The translations under genes and the position numbers were made by a program. Of a stretch of 17,457 nt of DNA, positions 10,601 to 17,000 are shown piece by piece (positions within the stretch are counted from its first letter, which is position 1; each line of letters opens with the position of its first letter). The stretch covers positions 1-17,457 of the forward strand of contig CALLKH010000265.1 of the NCBI GenBank assembly GCA_938008425.1, given 5' to 3'. The notes below the pieces were generated by a model. That model did no database searches. It was given only the letters and a program-made list of their open reading frames with translations, and had not been told where the DNA came from. Origin of the DNA: an uncultured Planctomycetaceae bacterium (GTDB lineage: Bacteria; Planctomycetota; Phycisphaerae; UBA1845; UTPLA1).

Positions 10601-11747
10601 GAGCTTCCCGCGGGCGGAGGTCATCCGGGCGACAACGGGTACAAGCTTCGTCGAAGGCATGACGCGCCGCGTCTCCTCGGAAGATCTCTACGCCGGGCAT
10701 GCGGTCGAGGGTTACTACACCGACGAGGATCTTCTTGCAGGATCCTTCCCGAACGGTGTCTGGACGAGTCTCCACAGTTCGACCAACGGCAGCTACCAGG
10801 CCCGAAATTCGTTAACGCCGCCGGTGCTCCCGCCGAATGCCCCGACCCTGACGCTGAACATCACGGTGCAGGGACTGGGCGGCGACGGCGTCGGCGCGCC
10901 ATATGCCGCCACTGCGGCACATCCTACCGGCGATTTTGTCGATCGCGGGGTTGAGATTCTGCTCACCCGGTGCGGCAGCCCGGCCGAGGTGCGATTCCAG
11001 AATGTCACCTTCGGTTCGTCCGGACCGGACGGCGTCGGCACCCTGGTCCTCACCGGCGCCGGCATCGACGAAAACATCGAATGGGTCGCGATCCGCGAAG
11101 GTCACACGCTTCGCACGCTCCGCCAGGTGGTCTGGGCCAGCCAGGCGGCGACGGTGAACCTGTCGCTTCGCGCGGGTGACCTGCAGACGACGGTGGTCTC
11201 GCAGGACAGCGTGATTGACATTATCGACTTCTCGATTCTCGCAGCGCGATGGAATCAGCCGGTCGCAGCGGATTCGTCGCTCGAGGCTGACATCAATGGC
11301 GACGGCCTCCAGGCCACGGCCGATTTCCAGGCGCTTCAGACGAACTTCTTCGCGGTGGGCGATGGTGCGGACAACTGCGATAACCGCAGTGACGTGCCCG
11401 GCCAGCCCGATGATCCGGCCCCGGCATTACCGGTCAAGCCGGACAGGTTCGTGGATCAATCCGGAATCTTCACCGATACGGCGGTCTCCACGAGAGCCAA
11501 GTCGTCGATTCTGGTGTCCGAGTTGGCCGGGCGCGTCGCCCGACCGCAAGAGGCGGACCTGGATGGCAACGGTGTGGTGGATGCCCGCGATATTCGGGCG
11601 TTTGCGGCACGGCATCAGTTGAGTTTAAAGCCGGAATTCGATCGGAAGCTTCGATCGATGATTCGGGCTTCGGAGGGGGTGGTCGAGACGCTGGAATCCG
11701 CGCCAGACAGTGCGGCAGCGTCGAAGGCCGATCAGTCGGGTCGATGA
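4620..11747 (+). CDS. Giant secreted purple-acid-phosphatase-like metallophosphoesterase with DNRLRE-like, lamin-tail, Cys-rich and dockerin-like domains
   Basis: The protein has 2375 residues and a signal peptide of about 36 (cleavage AVHA-TT). Order: DNRLRE-like 1 (about 38-228); purple acid phosphatase N-terminal fibronectin-like domain (236-320); metallophosphoesterase (331-640) with GDGG (Asp338), GDMAY (Asp370, Tyr373), GNHE (Asn404, His405), WHHPPY (His498/499) and GHSHSYER (His538, His540), so the expected metal ligands and the Tyr are all present; two Ig-like domains (about 650-848); lamin-tail domain 1 (849-995); a beta-sandwich resembling carbohydrate-binding folds (1000-1170); a CDDGN Cys-rich knot; DNRLRE-like 2 (1210-1395); Cys-rich array (1397-1559); DNRLRE-like 3 (1560-1746); Cys-rich array (1747-1844); lamin-tail 2 (about 1846-2060); C-terminal dockerin-like/EF-hand module (2075-2375). 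By family it should hydrolyse phosphomonoesters or related esters outside the cytoplasm with a dinuclear metal centre; the substrate is unknown. No membrane anchor or known sorting signal is seen. Confidence 0.9.
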   Translation: MRKQVGETCVNQKRLGWCIAVAFAFTVAIPFAAVHATTVTFQQGTNLTGTATPYAGTSDTYIHQDPANASTDNGALQSFGWDNDDPNGSGFDAYGLIRFDGIFGNGTGQIPPGQVITQATLYLTVFDTGDPATLHHPNNAWTESTTFSSFCGAGCTSGVQYGPQVGSVTAASAAETSINVTNSVQAWQDGATNNGWIIIPGGPGGVDVRSSEYTTTAQRPRLVVQYGEGAPSGGTLTREPYLQFGTPTSMTVCWRTSTATNSRVNFGTVQGSLTSFADNATVSTDHVVTISGLTSATRYYYSVGSTTGVQGGGTADHFFETSPPVGSTGTFSFWAVGDGGNGTTNQLNVMNAMRTVTSASPPDFAVHLGDMAYTSGTDSEFTTNHFAPYAPVLRNTVLWPTLGNHEGASTTSGGCWPLPCSPGTTAGPYYDAFVVPTNGEAGGVASGTEAYYSFDYANAHFISLNSYEVSRSPSGPMAQWLQADLAATTQAWIIAFWHHPPYSKGTHNSDTETELREMRQNILPILEAGGVDLVLSGHSHSYERSYLIDGFYNTPTVVPGDGEILDGGDGRTTGTGAYEKNAGVNSHEGAVYVVAGHGGQSTGGQLNHPVMYFSEAQFGSCIVTINGGDLTLQNIRANQQVSDFFSIHKGALPPRVVAEVPSKSAVVSALASVTITFDRGVTGVDAGDLTVNGSAATNLNVVSAREYSFSGFASPAAGNVLVEVAPGGIADAANNALTFTGTSWNYTVDNSPPALSSESPSRGSNVAVLNTISVEFTKPVSNVSPDDLLVDGAQATTLIGLQGSRGPFIFSGFPTPADGLVNVQLLQDGIIDDIGQLFAGDSWTYTLATRLVINEFLASNNTLNTDENGSFDDWVEIYNPGNAAVDMSGMYLTDSLGFAAQYRIPEGVIIPANGYLVFWCDSTPSEGPLHTNFNLARTGEDIGLFDTQENGFAKIDAFTYEIQTTDVTSGRLPNGSGPIVALSTATPGASNGGAAPTVNPLPIVVGDTWRYFKGTAEPSPGNLTAWRQLSFDDASWLSGPSGIGYADCSPATTLGDMQNGYGSVYFRKRFNVPNPANVSSLTLTMDYDDGFVAFINGVEVARQHVVGTPPLFNTFATPPGDNHECGTPENFNLNAFIPNLVPGTNIIAIQGHNVSLASTDFVIIPTLTSTEGGGGGMCGNGTLDAGEQCDDGNVANGDGCSSVCQLEPVTVTFQQGVNGYTGTVDTFLNAGAPTANNSAATTLIVDLTPNINQVLMRFDNIFGAGPGQIPPGATIQNATLRVNITNASTVGANLHRMVQSWNATDNWNTFSTGGGGIQAGTECLTNPDVASFLNSTGLHTITVTNSVTAWSANPATNLGWAWLPPATDDSWQFNSSEIATAANRPLLTVTYTPPMLCGNGNLDAGEECDDGNTTGGDGCDSSCQIEPVCGDGVVEGSEQCDDGANNSDVLPDACRTDCTSAGCGDGVQDTGETCDDGNVANGDGCDSTCQIEPVCGDGVVEGSEQCDDGANNSDVLPDACRTDCTSAGCGDGVQDTGEACDDGNTQNGDGCSSVCQLEPVVRTFQQGTAGYTGQVDTFINAGAPTANNAAVTPLVVDLAPNVQQILLRFDNIIGSNANQIPAGSTILSATLRINITNASAAGANLHRMAQTWSDTNNWNTFSAGGGGIQAGTECLLTPDVSSFLNATGLHTITVTNSVATWSAAPASNFGWAWLPPETDDSWQFDSAEGATVSNRPLLTVQFLAPSDCGNGNLDPGEECDDGNNQAGDGCDATCHIEPVCGNGTVEVGEECDDGAGNSDVNPDACRTDCTAPSCGDGVVDTGEECDDGNTSGGDGCSPVCETEVVQNISAGDVIVAGFQATNNPTGQNPGEFVELFNTTSQTIALDTLQLISRLDTDGNGTVDVEWQLSANLSGRTIAPHSFFLIAESAVAAPSSLRDVTADLDLNTGEGGPGERVIAVELLIDGIHMDYVLYGNHLAPQGGANPTGDIPFDGTSFPRAEVIRATTGTSFVEGMTRRVSSEDLYAGHAVEGYYTDEDLLAGSFPNGVWTSLHSSTNGSYQARNSLTPPVLPPNAPTLTLNITVQGLGGDGVGAPYAATAAHPTGDFVDRGVEILLTRCGSPAEVRFQNVTFGSSGPDGVGTLVLTGAGIDENIEWVAIREGHTLRTLRQVVWASQAATVNLSLRAGDLQTTVVSQDSVIDIIDFSILAARWNQPVAADSSLEADINGDGLQATADFQALQTNFFAVGDGADNCDNRSDVPGQPDDPAPALPVKPDRFVDQSGIFTDTAVSTRAKSSILVSELAGRVARPQEADLDGNGVVDARDIRAFAARHQLSLKPEFDRKLRSMIRASEGVVETLESAPDSAAASKADQSGR
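8151..9845 (+). repeat. Segmental duplication of a [Cys-rich knot + DNRLRE-like] unit inside the phosphatase gene
   Basis: Unit A (8151-8792) and unit B (9204-9845) each span 642 bases (214 codons) and align with a constant offset of 1053 bases, so there is no net insertion or deletion. Both run from a CDDGN knot ending CSSVCQLEP, through TFQQG, GAPTANN, LHRM, WNTF, GGGGIQAGTEC, GLHTITVTNSV and GWAWLPP, to RPLLTV. They resemble each other much more than either resembles the first DNRLRE-like domain of the same protein. Confidence 0.85.
8808..9296 (+). repeat. Tandem CDDGN Cys-rich repeats of 198 bases (66 codons)
   Basis: Two full units start at 8808 and 9006, and a half unit runs 9204-9296. 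Each unit holds a CGxGxxDxGExCDDGN knot plus a second knot (CGDGVVEGSEQCDDG with NSDVLPDACRTDC). The pattern matches the Cys-rich CDDGN repeat common in Myxococcota surface proteins. A more diverged array of the same kind lies at about 9861-10150. Comparing 8889-9053 with 9087-9251 by eye gives about 13 base differences, 12 of them synonymous. Confidence 0.85.
10842..11744 (+). other. Shared C-terminal module, copy in the phosphatase protein
   Basis: Residues 2075-2375 contain a beta-rich segment (LTLNITVQGLGG to IREGHTLRTL), then a dockerin-like pair whose first half is degenerate (SQDSVIDIIDFSILAARW) and whose second half is canonical (DINGDGLQATADF). After an acidic/Pro linker comes an EF-hand-type loop (DLDGNGVVDARDI) and a basic tail. 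The same order occurs at the end of the next gene (13132-13983). It probably binds calcium and mediates docking or attachment; that is inferred from the loop pattern only. Confidence 0.7.
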
Positions 11748-11757
11748 TCGGCCAGTG

Positions 11758-11780
11758 CCCGGCGCATTGACGGCGCCGGG
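11758..11780 (+). other. Intergenic hairpin after the phosphatase gene
   Basis: CCCGGCGC (11758-11765) and GCGCCGGG (11773-11780) form a perfect 8-bp stem with a 7-base loop, ten bases after the stop codon. No T-run follows, so a Rho-independent terminator is doubtful. It may act as a partial terminator or an mRNA stabiliser between genes of one transcript. Confidence 0.45.
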
Positions 11781-11800
11781 GTCATATGTACCACCAAGAA

Positions 11801-11806
11801 GGGGAG
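11801..11806 (+). promoter_or_regulatory. Ribosome binding site of the cohesin-like/Ig-like gene
   Basis: GGGGAG lies 8 bases before the ATG at 11815. Another ATG at 11808 is nearer but in a different frame, which closes after 65 codons; the ATG at 11815 opens the long frame with a signal peptide. Confidence 0.6.
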
Positions 11807-11814
11807 AATGAGCA

Positions 11815-13986
11815 ATGCGGTCACGAAACGCGGTTTACTTCGGCATGGCTATGTTGTTCGCCTGTTTGACCGGGCAAACGCAGGTGCTCGGACAGACGGC
11901 AGAGCTTTATCTGCGAACCGGACAGGAGCCGGCTGCGGCGTGCGTCAGTCCGGCCGGTACGGTGTCGATCGAGTTCCGACTGGACAATGTGACCGAGGCC
12001 GTTAACGGCGTTCAGACCATTCTGACCTACGACGCCAGCGTGATGACACTCAACCCGGCCTCGTCCACCGAGGCGTCGGGCTGGTTCAGGATCGTGCTCA
12101 GCACTTCCCCCGGAACCGCAACCTACGCGGCCTATCGGCAGGGAGACTCGGTCGGACCGCTCGTCGACGATTCGCAGTTGATTGCGACGTTCGTGTTTGA
12201 TGTGAACAACGTCGGGGCGACGAACGTGAACATGGATGCGACGGAAACGAAGCTGACGCCGATCGATCACGATCCGCTGGTGATCAGCGGCGCTTCGCTC
12301 ACTCGGTTCGATTCCGGGGTGGTCAACAGCGACGGCGCCTCGGCGTCGAACAACGGCCCGGTCTGTGAGGGCAGCTTGCTGACGCTCTCCGGCAGCACCC
12401 CGGGCGCGGGACCCAACACACCGTATACATATGAATGGTCCGGCCCGGACTCTTTCACCTCCTTTGATCAGAATCCCACCGTTTCCACCTCCGCAACAGC
12501 CGCGATGGCGGGCCTGTACACATTGACGGTGACGAATGGGGATGGATGTGTTCACCAGGCGACGACGACCGTCGTGGTCAATGAAGCCCCGGTGGCGAGC
12601 GCCGGCAGCGATGTGACGGTGTGCGTGGATGAGACGGCGCTGGTGTTGGGCGGCAGCCCGACGGCGTCGGGAGGTACGAGTCCGTACACCATTCTGTGGA
12701 CGGGTGCCGGTGCTGCATTCCTGGATGATACCTCGGCCGCGAATCCGACGTTCGACGCGTCGGCGGCCGGTCTGGGCGCCCATGCGTTGTGTGTGGACGT
12801 GACGGATGCGAGCGGCTGCGTTGCGACGCAGTCCTGCATCACGGTGACGGTGACGACGGCCCCGGTGGCGAGCGCCGGCAGCGATGTGACGGTGTGCGTG
12901 GATGAGACGGCGCTGGTGTTGGGCGGCAGCCCGACGGCGTCGGGAGGTACGAGTCCGTACACCATTCTGTGGACGGGTGCCGGTGCTGCATTCCTGGATG
13001 ATACCTCGGCCGCGAATCCGACGTTCGACGCGTCGGCGGCCGGTCTGGGCGCCCATGCGTTGTGTGTGGACGTGACGGATGCGAGCGGCTGCGTTGCGAC
13101 GCAGTCCTGCATCACGGTGACGGTTGGAAGTTGCGTTGATCTTGACCTGATCGTTGAAGGTCTGGCAGGCAATCCGGGCCTGCCGGGTGGGCCATACGGC
13201 AGTCCGGGCGGCCCGACGTTGACGCGAAATGTTGAATTCGTTCTGACGGATTGCGAACTGCCGGCCGAGACGCAGACCATCGTGCTGCCGGTGACCTTCA
13301 GTCCGAGCGGCGTCAATGGAGCCGCGTCCGTGCGATTGACGGGTGTTCCTGCCGGGCTGGATTCGGTCAGCGTCCGCGAGGGGCATACACTTCGAACGCT
13401 GACGTCTGTGAACCTGATCTCGGGCCTCGGGTTCGCCTCGATGACGCTGCGAACCGGCGATATTCAGACGGCGACCGTCGCACAGGATGGTCTCGTCGAC
13501 ATCGTCGACTTCTCGATTCTCTCGTCACGATGGAACCAGATCATTCCGGCGGACAGTTCTCTCGGCGCCGATGTCAATGGCGACGGTCTCCAGGCGACGG
13601 CCGATTTCCAGGCCATGCAATTCAATTTCTTCGAATTGAGCGACCCCATTAACGCCTGCGGCGGCCGCGGAGATGGATCGAATCCGCCGGATGATGTCGA
13701 TGTTCTGGTCGGGAATGAAGGGGCGCCCGAAGACGTCGCGCCGCTCGCGCCCGTCAAGAATTTCGGCAGGTCGCCGAAATCGGCCATCACTGTGACGGAA
13801 CTCATGGCAATTGCCCCGAGCGCCGTCTCGGCGGACTTCAACGGCGACGGTGTGGTCGACGTGAAGGACATTCGCCGCTTTGCAACGCAAAACGGCCTGA
13901 CTCTGAATCCTCGGTTCGAGAGCAAGTTGAGACAGATTGAGCAGGCTCGAACCTTGAATGAAGCAGCGATTTCTCCCAGGAAATAG
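11815..13986 (+). CDS. Secreted cohesin-like / Ig-like repeat protein with dockerin-like C-terminal module
   Basis: The protein has 723 residues and a signal peptide of about 27 (hydrophobic AVYFGMAMLFACL, cleavage near VLGQ). A cohesin-like beta-sandwich follows (about 28-168), with TEAVNGVQ and LTYDASVMTL matching the style of cohesin strands and closely resembling the domains of the next gene. Then come a PKD/Ig-like domain (about 172-257, ending in a GDGC motif) and two further Ig-like domains of 91 residues (258-348 and 349-437) that are identical in sequence, each with paired Cys. A short Gly/Pro-rich linker leads to the C-terminal module (440-723), with EGHTLRTL, a degenerate plus a canonical dockerin-like loop (DVNGDGLQATADF) and an EF-hand-type loop (DFNGDGVVDVKDI), as in the phosphatase protein. 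No enzyme motif is seen; a structural or scaffold role outside the cell is most likely. It starts 67 bases after the phosphatase gene. Confidence 0.88.
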   Translation: MRSRNAVYFGMAMLFACLTGQTQVLGQTAELYLRTGQEPAAACVSPAGTVSIEFRLDNVTEAVNGVQTILTYDASVMTLNPASSTEASGWFRIVLSTSPGTATYAAYRQGDSVGPLVDDSQLIATFVFDVNNVGATNVNMDATETKLTPIDHDPLVISGASLTRFDSGVVNSDGASASNNGPVCEGSLLTLSGSTPGAGPNTPYTYEWSGPDSFTSFDQNPTVSTSATAAMAGLYTLTVTNGDGCVHQATTTVVVNEAPVASAGSDVTVCVDETALVLGGSPTASGGTSPYTILWTGAGAAFLDDTSAANPTFDASAAGLGAHALCVDVTDASGCVATQSCITVTVTTAPVASAGSDVTVCVDETALVLGGSPTASGGTSPYTILWTGAGAAFLDDTSAANPTFDASAAGLGAHALCVDVTDASGCVATQSCITVTVGSCVDLDLIVEGLAGNPGLPGGPYGSPGGPTLTRNVEFVLTDCELPAETQTIVLPVTFSPSGVNGAASVRLTGVPAGLDSVSVREGHTLRTLTSVNLISGLGFASMTLRTGDIQTATVAQDGLVDIVDFSILSSRWNQIIPADSSLGADVNGDGLQATADFQAMQFNFFELSDPINACGGRGDGSNPPDDVDVLVGNEGAPEDVAPLAPVKNFGRSPKSAITVTELMAIAPSAVSADFNGDGVVDVKDIRRFATQNGLTLNPRFESKLRQIEQARTLNEAAISPRK
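12586..13124 (+). repeat. Perfect tandem duplication of an Ig-like domain
   Basis: Bases 12586-12851 and 12859-13124 (266 bases each, offset 273 bases or 91 codons) are identical as far as I can read. The identity breaks at 12585/12858 and 12852/13125. The unit encodes one Ig-like domain with the motifs CVDETALVLGG, YTILWTG and DASGCVATQSC. The duplication keeps the frame and adds exactly one domain. Confidence 0.93.
13132..13983 (+). other. Shared C-terminal module, copy in the cohesin-like/Ig-like protein
   Basis: Residues 440-723 are collinear with 10842-11744. They have a beta-rich part ending in VREGHTLRTL, dockerin-like halves AQDGLVDIVDFSIL and DVNGDGLQATADF, an acidic linker, and SPKSAITVTEL before an EF-hand-type loop and a basic tail. 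The DNA is also visibly similar around the dockerin-like helices. Confidence 0.7.
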
Positions 13987-14008
13987 CGTCGCCGGTTCAA
14001 AGGCGACG
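13987..14008 (+). other. Intergenic hairpin after the cohesin-like/Ig-like gene
   Basis: CGTCGCC (13987-13993) begins immediately after the stop codon TAG and pairs perfectly with GGCGACG (14002-14008) over an 8-base loop. There is no T-run after it. It is the third GC-rich hairpin found in the four short gaps of this cluster. Confidence 0.45.
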
Positions 14009-14024
14009 AACCCGGGAGCAACAC

Positions 14025-14030
14025 GAGGAG
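14025..14030 (+). promoter_or_regulatory. Ribosome binding site deciding a TTG start
   Basis: GAGGAG lies 7 bases before TTG at 14038, ideal spacing, but 25 bases before the first in-frame ATG at 14056. This makes TTG the better start, giving a longer positively charged signal-peptide n-region (MRSHHLMSLGR). Confidence 0.65.
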
Positions 14031-14037
14031 TGGTTCC

Positions 14038-17000
14038 TTGAGAAGCCATCATCTTATGAGTTTGGGACGAGTTCTGGCGCTGTGTCTCATTGCAGCGGCG
14101 CCCGGGGCGGTTTACGGGCAGGCGACGATCAGCTGTCAGTTGCCGGGCGCCGATCCGGCACCGGGTTCGATTGCGTCGTGCGAATTGTTCCTGACAAACG
14201 CCGCAAACGTACGCTCGTATCAAACGCGAATCTCGATCGTCCGAACGTCGGGGACCGGAACCGTCAGCGTCGCGTGCCCCGGGGGCGTGACCGTCAATGA
14301 CGCGCGCGGCGATTACCTGTTCGCCGGGCAGCCCAACGACTTTCCGGCCACGAATTGCGCGCAACTCAAGGCATCGTCCTCGCTGCTCACCGGAGGCGTG
14401 ACGGTCGGCGCCACGCCGGCGTATCTTTCCAGTTACGCGCTGTCGATTTCGCCGGATGCGACGGCTGGAAGCACGTTTGAGATTTCCGTCCTGACCGTGA
14501 ACGGCTCCAACGGCTCGATTCTGGCGAATTCCTCAAGCCAGGCGATACCCTTTCTGGTCTCCTCACCCTGCGTCTTGACGATCGCTTCGCCGACGTTGTC
14601 GTTTGTTGCGCCGGCGGGACCGTTCTGCGTGCCCCCTCCGGCTTCGTTTGACGTCGGCCTGAACGTGTCGAGCCTCACGGAAGCCGTCAACGGCGTCCAG
14701 GTGCGCTTCGCCTACGATCCGGCGTTCCTGACGCTGGTCGGCGCGACGCCGGGCGACGGCCTCGGCTCTCCCTGGGATCCGGCCATCGAGTCATTCTTCA
14801 CGGATAATTCCGGCAACGTTTCCATTGGATATGTTCTGTTTGCCGGGTCCGCCATCGGGAACGCCCGCGTCGCGACGCTGCATTTTCAGGCGACCACATC
14901 GCCCGGTACGACGGGCATTTCGTTCCTGCCTCCGAATCCGCCCTTTGATACGAAGTTCACACGGGCGGTCGACAGCACGCCGATCTTCCCGAATACGGTG
15001 GACTCCGGCGGCATCGGTCTGGCGTCTCTTCCGGTTGTGACGATTCAGGCATCCCCCTCGGATTCGGGATGCGAAGGCGACACGATCACGCTGGACGCCG
15101 GCGCCGGATTCACGGGTTACCTCTGGAGCCCCGGCGGCGAGACGACCCAGTCGATCGATGTCACGACATCGGGGACATACAGCGTAGTCGTCACTGATTC
15201 GAACGGATGCATGAACGGCGACAGCATCGACATCAGCTTCGATCCGGCGCCGATCGTCACCATTCTTGCGACGCCTTCTGACACCGGTTGTGCGGGCGAT
15301 ACCATTACGCTTGACGCCGGCGCTGGATTCGCGAGCTACCTCTGGACGCCGGGCGGCGAGGTCACCCGGATGATTTCCGTCGGCGCAGGCGGCACCTACA
15401 GTGTCTCCGTCGTTGATTCAAACGGTTGCGACGGCAGCGACTCCATTGATGTGACGATTCATGCGAACCCGGTGGTGAATGTCGAGGCGACGCCGTCGGC
15501 GACCGTCTGCGACGGAACAACGGTCACGCTCGACGCCGGCGCGGGCTACGCCAGTTACATCTGGTCGCCCGGCGGCGAAACAACCCAGACGATCGACGTC
15601 ACAGTCGGAGGCGTTTACAGCGTCTCCGTCGTCGATGTCAACGGCTGTCCCGGCGGCGACTCCATCGAGGTGACGGTCCACGCAAATCCCGTCGTGACGA
15701 TCGTCGCGACGCCGGGCGACACGGTCTATGTCGGAGAGACGATCACGCTCGACGCCGGCGCGGGATTCTCCGGTTACCTCTGGTCGCCGGGCGGCGAGAC
15801 GACCCAGACCATCGATGTCACGACGACGGGAACCTACAGCGTCGTGGTGACGGACGCCAACGGGTGCCAGGATTCCGATTCGATCGACGTCACGTTCATT
15901 TCCAATCCGACTTTGACCGTCAACGCTCCGGCGGGGCCGTTCTGCGTGCCGACGGATTCGTTCTTTGACGTCACGATCGATGTCAGCGGGCTCGTTGATG
16001 GCGTCAACGGCGCGCAGTTTGTCCTCGACTACGACACCGCCTTCCTGAGCCTTGGGTCGATTACCCCGGGTGACGGCCAGGGCTCGCCCTGGGATGCCGC
16101 CGCGGAGACATTCTTCGAGGACATCAATGGTCATGTGAGCTACGCGCTGCTGATCGTCGCCGGCCAGACATCGGCCAACGCGACCGTCGCGACGCTGCAT
16201 TTCAGCATCGTCTCGGCGCCGGGTCAGACGGCAATCACTTTCCCGCCTCCGAACCCGCCGTTTTATTCGAAACTGACCCGGGCTTCAGATAATTCGGAAA
16301 TCATCCCCGATGCGGTCGACTCCGGTTTGATCACGCTCGCGGCCGATCTGACGATCACGATTGTCGCGACGCCGTCAGAGACCGTCTGCGCAGGCACGAC
16401 GGTCACACTCGACGCCGGCGGCGGTTACGCCGGCTATCTCTGGAGCCCGGGCGGCGCCACGACGCAAACAATCGAGGTTACGCAATCGGGTTCATATTCC
16501 GTTCAAGTGCAGGACGGCAGCGGGTGCCAGGGCTCGGATACCATCGACATCACGGTCGGTGATCCGACGGTGACCATCGTCGCGACACCTGCGGCAACTG
16601 TGTGTACGGGAACCGCCGTCATGCTGGATGCCGGTCCGGGCTTCTCGGGCTATCTCTGGTCGCCCGGCGGACAGACGACCCAGTCAATCAACGTCATCTC
16701 CGGCGGCGTGTACAGCGTGACCGTGACCGACGCGAACGGCTGCCAGGACACGGACTCGATCAATGTCACGGTCAATCCCACGCCGACGGTGAACATTATT
16801 GCCACGCCGGGTGATACGGCCTGTACGGGAAGCACCATCACGCTCGATGCCGGCGCGGGCTATTCGAGTTACCTGTGGTCGCCGGGTGGTGAGACCACGC
16901 AGACGATCGATGTGACGCAGGGCGGCACCTACAGCGTCATCGTGACGGATTCGAACAACTGTGTCGGCAACGACAGCATCGACATTACAATCAACTCCAA

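Noticed and set aside
11758..11780. Rho-independent terminator ending the operon after the phosphatase gene
   Set aside because: The stem is strong but no T-run follows; the next gene begins 35 bases later with its own ribosome site, so it is kept only as a hairpin.
13159..13215. Collagen-like G-x-P run in the linker before the C-terminal module of gene 4
   Set aside because: Only a few Gly-Pro triplets (GNPGLPGGPYGSPGGP) that do not keep the three-residue period; it is better read as a flexible linker.
11821..13386. 521-codon open frame on the - strand with an internal repeat
   Set aside because: Its repeat is only the mirror of the 273-base tandem duplication in the sense gene; the sense strand has a signal peptide, a ribosome site and folded-domain motifs.
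13900..13986. A PEP-CTERM, LPXTG or type IX sorting signal at the ends of the complete genes
   Set aside because: The C-termini of genes 1, 3 and 4 have no terminal hydrophobic helix with basic tail, no LPXTG, and no type IX-type end domain that I can recognise.
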